Below, in pieces: positions 56,002 to 64,000 of a stretch of 64,000 nt of DNA. Source of the stretch: Paraglaciecola sp. T6c. GTDB lineage: Bacteria; Pseudomonadota; Gammaproteobacteria; Enterobacterales; Alteromonadaceae. Position numbers and translations under genes: made by a program. Below the pieces are notes generated by a model that saw nothing but the letters and a program-made list of their open reading frames with translations, had not been told where the DNA came from and ran no database searches. Position 1 is the first letter of the stretch, and the number at the start of each line of letters is the position of its first letter. The stretch lies in contig NC_008228.1 of the NCBI RefSeq assembly GCF_000014225.1, positions 4,278,001-4,342,000 of the forward strand, in the 5' to 3' direction.

Positions 56002-57239
56002 AACGTCTGCTCCTTGTTCATCGCTGAGGGCTTATCTACCACTAAAGGCTTCTCCGTCGCTGATTGCTTGCTTTCTGCCGCTAAAGGCTTCTCCGCCGCT
56101 GAAGGCTCAACCAAAGGCGTGACCTGCATGCCGGCTAGATAGCTTACCAACGGGCGAGTCACCACCTTGGCTTCGCTAACGCCATCAATAGGCTTGATGT
56201 AGACGTATTCACCCCGCTCGAAGACTTTATCAGCCATCACATTAACTAAAATATTTTGCTCATTTACAAACCAGACTTGTCCATTTTGAGAGACCGCAGA
56301 AGCAGGCAACTTCAACACGTTACTCAGTGTTTTACCTGTAATTTCAGCTGATAAAAACGTTCCAGGCAGCAAAGGAGTCGCCTGTTCAAAGGGCTTGTCT
56401 AAGGCCACGATCACGTTGCGCTGGCGGGAGTTAGCATCTAAATGCTGTTCGAAACGGGCAATATAGCCTGTCCAACGTGTGCCCGTGGTCACATCTTGCA
56501 AAAAGACAGGAGCAGCCAATTCACCCCCTAAATTTTGCCACTGGGCTAAAGATAAAGGCACGGCTATTTCTACTTTATCCGTGCTGTTAAGTGTGGCGAT
56601 AGTATCGCCAATATTTACGTAGCTGCCTAAATCGATATCTCGGCTTAAAATAACGCCGTCAAAGGCGGCTGATATATGCGTATTTCTTTCATCGCGCTGG
56701 GCGGTTTTTAGTGCAAACAAGGCGTTATCAGCATTGGCCTGAGCTGCCTCTAGTTGTAACGTGCGATATACCAAGGGTGAACTTGGCGCTTGGGTAACGC
56801 CTGAACGCTGCCATTCACGTTTGGCTTGTGTCCCTAAATCTTTTTCTTCCTGTAAAGCAAGTTCCGCCTCTGCCAGTGTGGCTTTCGCACTAGCCAGCGC
56901 TTGGGCGTATTGGGTGCTGTCAAGCGTAGCTAACACGGTGCCTTTTTCGACGATATTACCTGTGGCGAACTGTGAACTCATGTCAATCACTTCGCCTTGC
57001 ACCTGCGCTTTTAGCGTGAGTGCCCAGTGAGCTTGAGCTTCACCGTGGCCGGTGACATAGGCCTGATAATGACCGGGGGTGGCGAGCACCACGGATACGT
57101 TTGGTGCGCTAACCTTCGTCTCTGCTGGGCGCGGCGCATTAGCGCTCTCGGCCATTTTGTAGCCGTTATACATAATGGCTAAACCGATACACACGACTGC
57201 AACAACAGTGACAAGGATTGGGGTTGGCGAAACTTTCAT
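55998..57239 (-). CDS. RND efflux periplasmic adaptor (HlyD/AcrA type)
   Basis: The 413-residue membrane-fusion protein has an N-terminal membrane anchor at about 5-25 (TPILVTVVAVVCIGLAIMY), with no lipobox. A lipoyl/barrel-sandwich half-motif (LKAQVQGEVIDMSSQFATGNIVEKGTVLATLD) is followed by a coiled-coil hairpin (about 110-175). The second half-motif is FDGVILSRDIDLGSYVNIGDTIATL. The C-terminal 40 residues are a low-complexity Glu/Lys/Ser tail, unusual for the family. It overlaps both neighbours by 4 bases. Confidence 0.93.
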   Translation of the reverse strand: MKVSPTPILVTVVAVVCIGLAIMYNGYKMAESANAPRPAETKVSAPNVSVVLATPGHYQAYVTGHGEAQAHWALTLKAQVQGEVIDMSSQFATGNIVEKGTVLATLDSTQYAQALASAKATLAEAELALQEEKDLGTQAKREWQRSGVTQAPSSPLVYRTLQLEAAQANADNALFALKTAQRDERNTHISAAFDGVILSRDIDLGSYVNIGDTIATLNSTDKVEIAVPLSLAQWQNLGGELAAPVFLQDVTTGTRWTGYIARFEQHLDANSRQRNVIVALDKPFEQATPLLPGTFLSAEITGKTLSNVLKLPASAVSQNGQVWFVNEQNILVNVMADKVFERGEYVYIKPIDGVSEAKVVTRPLVSYLAGMQVTPLVEPSAAEKPLAAESKQSATEKPLVVDKPSAMNKEQTL

Positions 57240-58594
57240 GAAGATACTCCAAGGCCCAGTGCGAGGCCTAAATCAATGCGATTGGTTTGTAGGGTGTAAT
57301 TAAGTTGTGCTAGTTGAACTTGCAGGTCATACACAGTTTGTTGCACTGTGAGTAATTCTAAAATGTCGACTAAACCTTGCTGGTATTTGCTTTGATAGTT
57401 ACTGAAGCTGCGCTGGGCGCTTTGCAATGCACTGTTGATTTGCGCTTGCTGGGTCTTAAGGGATTGCTCTTGCCCTAAGGCATTTTCTACTTCGTTAACG
57501 GCCGTTAATAGTGTGTCTTGATAGTTCCAAAATGCCTGTTCGGCATTGAGTTTTGCGATATCAATTTGAGCACGAAGTGCGCCTCCTTGAAATAACGGGG
57601 CGCTTAAATTGCCCAATAACGTCCACAACGGACTCTTCAGTAAGGCTTCGCTGGGTGTATTGGCTAAATCGCTCAGTGATGCCGATAAAGTAATTGACGG
57701 TAATAGCGCTTTATAAGATACATCCACCAAATATCGCTTTGCTTCAATTTGATAAAACGCACTTTGTAGATCAGGACGACGAGACAAATCTTGTACGGGG
57801 AGGTTAGCCAAGGGTTGCAGCACATTAGGCATTGTTGATGAGACGAAGAGATCGTCCAACGTATCAACCCCCAATAGCACTTCAATAGCGCGTTTTGACT
57901 GAGCAATTTGTTCAACGTAATCAGCGATGGTTGCCCTCGTTGAAGCCGTGCTGGTGCGCGCCGTATCAAGCGCTTCTAAATCACCTAACCCAAGTTGATA
58001 ACGCTCGATTATGCTTTGCTCGTTGTTTTCTAGCATCACTAAGCGTTGCTGTTCAATATCGAGTAGGTCTTGGCGTAAAATGATGTTCAGATAAGTGCGT
58101 ATGACACTGGCCACCAGCGTATCGCGCGCACCTTGATAATCCGCTTGAGTACTTGCAATAGTCATGTCTTGAGCCGAAACGCTGTCAGCATTTTTTTGCC
58201 ATACGTCGGCTTCCCAGCTCACACCTAATGATGATGAATATTGCGTACCTTCTTCTTCGCTGCGCTGAGCGTTAACATCTGCATTCACATTAAACCATTG
58301 GTTCGCCGCCGTGACTTGACGTTGTGCATAAGCCAATTTCAAGGCCACCCGCATTTGGTTATAAGATGGGTTATTCGCCAATGCTTGGGCAATAATCGGC
58401 TTAAGTTCGTCAATGCTAACCAGATCTGTTAGATAAGTAACCTGCTGTGCATTTTGCTGAGTGTATTGCCACTGCTCGTGCTGTTTAAGCAGTTGCTCAG
58501 TATCTTTGGCTTTGTAGCTAGGTTGACTGCTGCACGCGGCCAACCCGCAGGTAACGGCGATTAATAGCATCGCCATAGGCTTGTAGAGGTACAT
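57236..58594 (-). CDS. Outer membrane efflux protein (TolC/NodT type)
   Basis: The 452-residue protein has a signal peptide ending in a lipobox (LAACSS, Cys near 21), typical of NodT-type outer membrane factors. The two long helical repeats of the TolC fold are visible, with the family block SRRPDLQSAFYQIEAKRYLVDVSYKALLPSI near 270-300. It is the first gene of the three-gene RND operon, and its stop overlaps the adaptor start. Confidence 0.92.
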   Translation of the reverse strand: MYLYKPMAMLLIAVTCGLAACSSQPSYKAKDTEQLLKQHEQWQYTQQNAQQVTYLTDLVSIDELKPIIAQALANNPSYNQMRVALKLAYAQRQVTAANQWFNVNADVNAQRSEEEGTQYSSSLGVSWEADVWQKNADSVSAQDMTIASTQADYQGARDTLVASVIRTYLNIILRQDLLDIEQQRLVMLENNEQSIIERYQLGLGDLEALDTARTSTASTRATIADYVEQIAQSKRAIEVLLGVDTLDDLFVSSTMPNVLQPLANLPVQDLSRRPDLQSAFYQIEAKRYLVDVSYKALLPSITLSASLSDLANTPSEALLKSPLWTLLGNLSAPLFQGGALRAQIDIAKLNAEQAFWNYQDTLLTAVNEVENALGQEQSLKTQQAQINSALQSAQRSFSNYQSKYQQGLVDILELLTVQQTVYDLQVQLAQLNYTLQTNRIDLGLALGLGVSS

Positions 58595-58716
58595 GATTTA
58601 ACCGTATTGACGTCATCGAATGCGCGAAGGGTAATCAGCCATGGGTTAAGGCGAGGTTAAATTCACAGCCATCGCGTGAGACTTTACGTTAACTTACATT
58701 GTCCTGCGTCTTGGAC

Positions 58717-58757
58717 TTTGGGATTTGGGATTTGGGATTTGGGATTTGGGATTTGGG
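58717..58757. repeat. Tandem heptamer TTTGGGA
   Basis: Five perfect TTTGGGA units and a partial sixth run from 58717. The array lies between the RND operon and the GIY-YIG gene. Confidence 0.9.
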
Positions 58758-58840
58758 CGACACGATTTGTTTTTTTGTTTTATGGTTGGCGTTTATATGT
58801 GAAACTTTACCGTTTTCATATTCAGGATGTCATACGCAAC

Positions 58841-59155
58841 GTGCAACCTTGGTTTCTGTACATCATTGAAAACAAATATCAGCATTATTACACTGGCATT
58901 TGTAAGGACTTGAGCAAGCGTTTTGCTCAGCATAATAGTAGCGGCCGGCTGTGCGCAAAAGCCTTGCGAGGTAAAGGCCCATTGAAGATGATTTACGCCG
59001 TTGAGTTAGTTGATCACTCTGATGCATTAAAAATGGAACTGTGGGTAAAAAAACTCACGAAAGCGAAAAAAGTACAGTTAGTCAGTGGTAAGCTGGTTAG
59101 CCCGTTTACGACTGACGCTGCGCCACTCGCGACCGTTGATAAGACTGAATGTTAG
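58841..59155 (+). CDS. GIY-YIG nuclease-fold protein (YhbQ-like)
   Basis: The protein of about 104 residues has the GIY-YIG core: FLYIIENKYQHYYTGICKDLSKRFAQHNSS, with the second Tyr, Arg and His in their usual places. The block KALRGKGPLKMIYAVEL and the helix ALKMELWVKKLTKAKK complete it. Small stand-alone members of this family (YhbQ type) are putative nucleases without a settled role. The start is uncertain: a GTG at 58841 fits the domain, while an open frame extends upstream through a GTG at 58799 and the heptamer array. Those upstream codons look like noncoding repeat translated by chance. Confidence 0.75.
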   Translation: MQPWFLYIIENKYQHYYTGICKDLSKRFAQHNSSGRLCAKALRGKGPLKMIYAVELVDHSDALKMELWVKKLTKAKKVQLVSGKLVSPFTTDAAPLATVDKTEC

Positions 59156-59213
59156 CGTTTATATTAGCCGAAAAGTAATGTCGTCATTACGGATCCCCAA
59201 ATAGGCCTTCTGT

Positions 59214-62114
59214 ATGCAAAACCTTCAACAAATGTCCCCTTTCCCTCAAGCACTGTTAGTGATAGGGGAGCGCCATTGGCAGGCGCTGTCAGAGCACGAT
59301 TTATTTGAGGCCCAATGGCAAGTGCATAAAGCGCAACTATGCCGAGTGTTCGGTTTGAGCGACTTCGTGGCGCGTCAATGTATTCAGCACCCGCGCTTCG
59401 TGGGGGAGCTACTTTCATTACTCGAAGACAATAACCAGCAACCGGATTACCCCGCTTTACTTGATGCTGCGTTAGAACACGTTACCACTGAAGATCAGCT
59501 ACATAAAACGTTGCGCTTGTTTCGCCATTTACATATGGCGCTTATCACATGGGCCGACGTGACCAACACCCAAACGATTGAAGAGTCACTCAAACGCGTG
59601 TCGGCATTATCTCAAGCGCTTATCGTACACGCCAGCTTATGGCTGAAAAATGACTTATCTAAACGCTTTGGTTTGCCCATGGGGAATTTGGGCGAACAAC
59701 CTATGTACATCATCGGCATGGGTAAACTCGGTGGCCGTGAACTTAACTTTTCATCAGACATCGATTTGATTTTCACCTATCCGGAACAAGGTATGACCCA
59801 AGGTGGGCGCAAGTCTATTGAGCACCAGCAGTTTTTTACTAAACTAGCGCAAAAACTGATCACAGCATTGCATCAAATCACCGTAGATGGCCAAGTGTAT
59901 CGGGTCGACATGCGCCTGCGTCCTTTTGGCGAAAGTGGCCCTCTGGTGATGCATTTTGCCGCTATGGAGGACTACTACCAAGAACAAGGTCGCGAGTGGG
60001 AACGCTACGCCATGGTGAAAGGCCGAATACTAAACCCTGACGCCACTTACTACCCAGAAATTGCCAACATACTGAGGCCGTTTATCTATCGCCGTTACTT
60101 GGATTACAGTGCGCTAGATTCGCTTCGCAAGATGAAAGCGATGATTAAAAAAGAAGTACGCAGACGTCAGCTTAGTAACAACATTAAGCTTGGCCAAGGC
60201 GGTATTCGTGAAGCCGAATTTGTTGTGCAAAGTTTGCAGCTTATTCGTGGCGGTCGTGAGCCTGCGCTGCAAGAACAAGGGTTGCTGCATAATCTGCAGG
60301 TCCTGATTGATATGGATATATTGCCTGAGGACGACGCCAGTGCATTGAAAAATAGCTATTTATGGCTGCGCAAGGTAGAGCACTGTTTACAGCAATTTGA
60401 CGACAAGCAAACCCAAGTCCTTCCCGACAACGATATCGATGAATTGCGCTTAATCACCATACTCGGGCTAAAAGATTATTCACACTTTACGCAGCAGCTA
60501 AGGGAACATACACACCTTATTCATGAACAATTCCTATTGTTAATTGGTGAAGATGCCGCGCCTGAACTTGTCAAAGACGATGACATCCTTTCCCCCCTAG
60601 AAGACTTATGGTTATTACCATTAGCACCTGAAGAGCAATTGGAAATACTCAGTGCATGGCTCTCCCCCGAGCAAGCTGAACTGTTTAATTCATCACTTGT
60701 GGCCTTTGGTAATAACTTAAGTGCGAGTCGCATTGGTCAGCGCGGCGAAAACATTTTAAACAAACTGATACCTCAGTTGTTGCTGATTATTTTGCAACAA
60801 GCACCAGACGCAGCAAGTCATAGCCTAAATCGTTGCTTACAGGTTTTTCGCGCTATTTATGGGCGCACAGCCTACTTAGATTTGCTGTTTGAAAACCAAG
60901 GGGCGTTAAAGCAATTGGTGAGCTTATGTTCTGCCAGCCCGTGGGTAACTGAGCAGATCAGCCGCTTTCCACTGCTTCTGGATGAATTGCTTAATCCTGC
61001 TCAATTGGTTAACCCGACGCAGCTGACCGAATATAACGCTGAACTTAGATTGGCCATGTTGCGCATTGATGAAACAGACCTTGAACAGCAAATGGAAGCC
61101 TTGCGCCAATTTAAACTGTGCCAGCAACTGAAAATTGCCGCCGCCGATATTACAGGGGCATTACCTGTGATGAAGGTGAGTGACCACCTTACCTACCTAG
61201 CCCAAAGTATTGTCAGGCAAGTGGTTAATTTGGCATGGCAACAAATGACCGAAAAATACGGTGAACCCGATTACGCAGACCTGCCCAACGAGCAACACGA
61301 TATGCTCAGTCGCGGCTTTGCTGTTATTGGTTACGGTAAGTTAGGGGGATATGAGCTGGGATATGGTTCTGATCTCGATCTGGTTTTTCTGCATAATTGC
61401 ACCAGCAGAGCGCCAACCAACGGCCCGAAAGCCATAGAATCTGGGTTGTTTTATCTTAAACTTGCACAACGGATCTTACACTTATTCAACACTAAGACCG
61501 CGTCGGGTCAGTTGTATGAAGTTGATATGCGATTGCGCCCCTCTGGTAATGCAGGATTGCTGGTTTGCCATATCGATGGGTTTAGCGAATACCAAACTCA
61601 AACAGCATGGACGTGGGAGCACCAAGCGCTTACTCGTGCTCGCTTTATTGTGGGCAGCCCTAGCCTTGCCCAAGAATTTTCGGTGGTGCGCCATCAAATA
61701 CTCGCCCAAAAACGTGACCTTGGACCACTGCGAGAGAGCGTTGCTAATATGCGTGAGAAAATGCGCAAGCATTTGGGCTCGTCAACTAAGTCAGGATTTG
61801 ATTTAAAGCAGGATTTCGGCGGGATCGCCGACATTGAATTTATCGTGCAATATTATGTGTTGGCTTATGCCTGTGAATTTCCTGGGCTGACCAAATGGCC
61901 AGACAACGTAAGAATTTTGCAACAACTGCAATCAAGTGGGTTATTAAGCGTTGAAGACACCCAGCTACTCAATGATGCCTATTTAACCTACCGTAATACT
62001 AATCACAGGTTAGTACTTCAACAAGCTGACCAAGCACCAGATGCCAGTGAGTTTAGTGATTTACGCGATGGTGTGAATCGAATTTGGCAGCAGGTATTTG
62101 TGAAACAAGCATAG
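59214..62114 (+). CDS. glnE: Glutamine synthetase adenylyltransferase/adenylyl-removing enzyme
   Basis: GlnE adds and removes AMP on glutamine synthetase in response to nitrogen status, together with PII. The 966-residue bifunctional length is normal. The two nucleotidyltransferase domains show GMGKLGGRELNFSSDIDLIF (about 173-192, adenylyl-removing half) and GYGKLGGYELGYGSDLDLVF (about 705-724, adenylylating half). The conserved VDMRLRPFGESGPLV and VDMRLRPSGNAGLLV follow each domain. It is convergent with the next minus-strand gene, 10 bases from its stop. Confidence 0.97.
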   Translation: MQNLQQMSPFPQALLVIGERHWQALSEHDLFEAQWQVHKAQLCRVFGLSDFVARQCIQHPRFVGELLSLLEDNNQQPDYPALLDAALEHVTTEDQLHKTLRLFRHLHMALITWADVTNTQTIEESLKRVSALSQALIVHASLWLKNDLSKRFGLPMGNLGEQPMYIIGMGKLGGRELNFSSDIDLIFTYPEQGMTQGGRKSIEHQQFFTKLAQKLITALHQITVDGQVYRVDMRLRPFGESGPLVMHFAAMEDYYQEQGREWERYAMVKGRILNPDATYYPEIANILRPFIYRRYLDYSALDSLRKMKAMIKKEVRRRQLSNNIKLGQGGIREAEFVVQSLQLIRGGREPALQEQGLLHNLQVLIDMDILPEDDASALKNSYLWLRKVEHCLQQFDDKQTQVLPDNDIDELRLITILGLKDYSHFTQQLREHTHLIHEQFLLLIGEDAAPELVKDDDILSPLEDLWLLPLAPEEQLEILSAWLSPEQAELFNSSLVAFGNNLSASRIGQRGENILNKLIPQLLLIILQQAPDAASHSLNRCLQVFRAIYGRTAYLDLLFENQGALKQLVSLCSASPWVTEQISRFPLLLDELLNPAQLVNPTQLTEYNAELRLAMLRIDETDLEQQMEALRQFKLCQQLKIAAADITGALPVMKVSDHLTYLAQSIVRQVVNLAWQQMTEKYGEPDYADLPNEQHDMLSRGFAVIGYGKLGGYELGYGSDLDLVFLHNCTSRAPTNGPKAIESGLFYLKLAQRILHLFNTKTASGQLYEVDMRLRPSGNAGLLVCHIDGFSEYQTQTAWTWEHQALTRARFIVGSPSLAQEFSVVRHQILAQKRDLGPLRESVANMREKMRKHLGSSTKSGFDLKQDFGGIADIEFIVQYYVLAYACEFPGLTKWPDNVRILQQLQSSGLLSVEDTQLLNDAYLTYRNTNHRLVLQQADQAPDASEFSDLRDGVNRIWQQVFVKQA

Positions 62115-62124
62115 TTTTGAGATA

Positions 62125-62760
62125 TTAACTTACGACTTTGCAGTTCTGTTGCAGATACTTGCTGTTGACGGCGGTAATCACCAAAGAGCGCTGCTTTGGG
62201 CACACATAGGTTTTGACGGTTCCGTCAAAATTGCTATCAATCGCCCGGCCGATTTCGTCTAGGCTACCTACAATTGAGTTATCAATTTGAAAGGGGTGTT
62301 TGATAATAAAATCCCGGTTAAGCTCCCAAATCACTTGCATCCCTTCAGATTGCGCATAAGTAATGATGCTGTCTCGCAGGGTACTGCCGGCTTTAAAAGA
62401 ACGGTGTTTGTATTCCCCAACCCAGTTAGCAGGTAATGGCTTTTGCAGGCTTTCCATTCTTTTCAGACGTTCAGCCAGGGGCGTATCGGATATATTCACC
62501 ACATTAACGAAATCGCCGATGTTTTCTTCTCTGGGGTGGCGAGACGACAAGCGGTACTCAGCGTAAAAATCAGTCATGTTTTGCGACACGGATTTAGGGC
62601 CTTCTCCCCCTTCAGGAATGGGCGCATTCACATTTATTTGTTGCAGCACAATCACAAACACAGCAATTAATATGAGCGCCAGCGCTAATAACGCGTGGCG
62701 CCACCATACAAATGACTGAGATTCACTGGGATTGTATTTCATGGATACCTTGTTACTCAC
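62125..62760 (-). CDS. TcpQ-domain membrane-anchored protein
   Basis: The 211-residue protein has a cytoplasmic N-terminus of about 18 residues and one membrane segment (HALLALALILIAVFVIVLQ). Its periplasmic part ends in a domain like that of TcpQ (toxin co-regulated pilus biosynthesis Q): FKAGSTLRDSIITYAQSEGMQVIWELNRDFIIKHPFQI, followed by SNFDGTVKTYVCPKQRSLVI. Two cysteines near the end (YVCP and QNCK) may form a disulfide. Such proteins occur in Alteromonadales away from pilus clusters; the role is unknown. The lpxL gene lies upstream on the same strand, 72 bases away. Confidence 0.75.
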   Translation of the reverse strand: MSNKVSMKYNPSESQSFVWWRHALLALALILIAVFVIVLQQINVNAPIPEGGEGPKSVSQNMTDFYAEYRLSSRHPREENIGDFVNVVNISDTPLAERLKRMESLQKPLPANWVGEYKHRSFKAGSTLRDSIITYAQSEGMQVIWELNRDFIIKHPFQIDNSIVGSLDEIGRAIDSNFDGTVKTYVCPKQRSLVITAVNSKYLQQNCKVVS

Positions 62761-62832
62761 ATTGCCTACTTATCAAAACTGCACTTGATTAAATGTACGC
62801 TAAAATTAAACCGCAACGCACCCAGCGGGATA

Positions 62833-63765
62833 TTAGTCATAAAGCGACGGGTCGCTCTTGTTGGGACGCGTCTTAAACCGTTTGTGCATCCACAAATATT
62901 GCTCGGGCGCTTCTAAAACGAGTGTTTCAACCATTTTATTCATTCGCGCTACATCTTCTTTATCGTCACCAGAGGGAAAATTCTCCAGCCCTGGGACCAC
63001 TTTAATTTTGTAACCGCTGGCCGTTTTAATCGGCGCAAGAAATACGGTCTCACAATTCGCTTCTTTTGCAAATAACAAAGAGCCGGTTGTGGTGGCGGTG
63101 TGTTCTACCGCAAAAAAGGGGGCAAATTCACATTTAGTGCGGCCGTAATCTTGGTCAGGTAGGTAAAAGCACACTTCCCCCTCGTTCAACGCTTGAATGA
63201 GCCCGCGTACATCTCGCTTGTGTATCATATATTTGTTTGAGCGGTTTCTGCCGTGGTATTGCATGTACTCCATTAGCGGGTTGTTGTGTCTGCGATAAAA
63301 AGCCACAGAGGGGTTTCGAAGCCCTGCCACACGCACTGCAAACTCTAAGTTCATATTATGGATCGCATACGCCAACACGCCTTTACCTTTAGCCAAGATA
63401 GCGTCGATATGTTCGTATCCCACAAACTCACTCATTTTTTCGATACGCCAAGTCGGCCACCACCACCCCATGCTGGCCTCAAGGATCGCCATGCCTGCGT
63501 TATCAAGATTGGCATCAAGTATTTTTTGACGTGCCGCCGGTGTGTAATCTGGAAAACACAATGCTAAATTTCGTTTAGCAATGTTTACGCGTTTCTTTGC
63601 AAATACCAACAACAGCTTTCCTAGCCCTTTGCCAACATAGGTTTGTAGACGATAGGGTAACCAAGATATTGCATACAATAAAACGATCCCCACCCAGGTT
63701 AGCCAAAACCGAGGATGAAAAAATGCAAGCGTAAACGTGGGGGCTTGAACGAAAGACGGACTCAA
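62833..63765 (-). CDS. Lipid A acyltransferase, LpxL/LpxM family
   Basis: The 310-residue membrane-bound acyltransferase adds a secondary acyl chain to lipid A. It has the N-terminal anchor (FWLTWVGIVLLYAISWLPYRL), the catalytic HX4E motif HNMNLE (H136, E141), the FYRRHNNPLMEY block and the typical ending YLWMHKRFKTRP. The choice between LpxL and LpxM is not safe from sequence alone. The family opening of FHPRFWLTW fits LpxL. It is the last complete gene before the window edge. Confidence 0.92.
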   Translation of the reverse strand: MSPSFVQAPTFTLAFFHPRFWLTWVGIVLLYAISWLPYRLQTYVGKGLGKLLLVFAKKRVNIAKRNLALCFPDYTPAARQKILDANLDNAGMAILEASMGWWWPTWRIEKMSEFVGYEHIDAILAKGKGVLAYAIHNMNLEFAVRVAGLRNPSVAFYRRHNNPLMEYMQYHGRNRSNKYMIHKRDVRGLIQALNEGEVCFYLPDQDYGRTKCEFAPFFAVEHTATTTGSLLFAKEANCETVFLAPIKTASGYKIKVVPGLENFPSGDDKEDVARMNKMVETLVLEAPEQYLWMHKRFKTRPNKSDPSLYD

Positions 63766-64000
63766 GGTCGGCTCCGGTGGATCAAAAGTGTCGGCTATTG
63801 TAATCGACTAAAGACTGATTGCTAGTGACCGTTTCGTGATTAAAATACTCCGTATAGTCCAAATTTCGTACACCAACGTTAAACAGCGCCTATTTAACTG
63901 GGTATATATTTTCATTTACTTTACTCTATATGTATTGAAATGGATTTTTTTTGGCGCTTGCCTGTACCGTTAAGAAATACGTCCAAGCTCGAACAAAACG
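63766..64000. other. Intergenic sequence at the window edge
   Basis: About 235 bases upstream of the acyltransferase gene. It should contain that gene's promoter. No start of a further gene could be supported. Confidence 0.4.

Noticed and set aside
1-64000. CRISPR array
   Set aside because: All tandem arrays seen have units of 7-14 bp without spacers; no cas-like gene is present.

Overview
The window looks like chromosomal DNA of a marine gammaproteobacterium of the Alteromonadales (Alteromonas/Paraglaciecola/Glaciecola type). This is judged from protein similarity and gene order: lptFG divergent from pepA-holC-valS, srkA-dsbA, thrABC behind a leader peptide, gcvTHP, and a MipA-DUF3019-two-component cluster. 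Most of the sequence is conserved core. One stretch, roughly 31.4-43.4 kb, has accessory character: AT-rich genes, long gaps, dispersed repeats and decayed mobile DNA.

Layout. 0-0.6 kb: a tRNA-Leu(CAA) gene on the minus strand, followed by reiterated copies of its 3' end and terminator. 0.8-8.6 kb: an RDD membrane protein, LptG/LptF (LPS export), leucyl aminopeptidase, DNA polymerase III chi and valyl-tRNA synthetase. 8.9-12.1 kb: a 5'-nucleotidase-like secreted protein that has lost its metal-binding motifs, overlapping a membrane diguanylate cyclase. 12.2-18 kb: a DUF3016 protein, a DUF4397-like lipoprotein, and a MipA/DUF3019/response regulator/histidine kinase cluster. 18-23.7 kb: CcoG, SrkA, DsbA, a MASE1 diguanylate cyclase and uracil-DNA glycosylase. 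23.7-28.8 kb: thrABC on the minus strand with a previously unlisted 22-residue leader peptide, an attenuator hairpin and a pair of AGACGTCT boxes that match the MetJ operator. 29.2-31.2 kb: a lone glgC and a small heat-shock protein.

31.4-43.4 kb (accessory): a GAF histidine kinase; a radical-SAM/DUF4130 pair presumed to act on DNA; an unknown membrane protein; an unknown lipoprotein pair with a 57-residue gene overlapping by ATGA; a DUF4235 protein; a large AAA_13-type (PrrC/RloC-like) ATPase followed by a truncated reading frame and an IS30 remnant. Three copies of a roughly 65-bp repeat lie in the gaps.

43.4-64 kb: gcvTHP with a divergent LysR regulator, a 56-residue membrane protein, an orphan XrtA/PEP-CTERM-type ATPase, a hemolysin III family protein, a WYL regulator, a complete RND efflux operon (outer membrane factor, adaptor, pump with ATGA-type overlaps), a GIY-YIG protein behind a heptamer repeat, GlnE, a TcpQ-domain protein and an LpxL-type acyltransferase.

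The best candidates for undescribed biology are the rSAM/DUF4130 pair, the nuclease-like AAA_13 ATPase with its disrupted downstream partner, the pseudo-nucleotidase/diguanylate cyclase pair, the lipoprotein/micro-gene cluster, and the apparent double control of thrABC by attenuation and MetJ. All calls come from reading the sequence; no database search was run.
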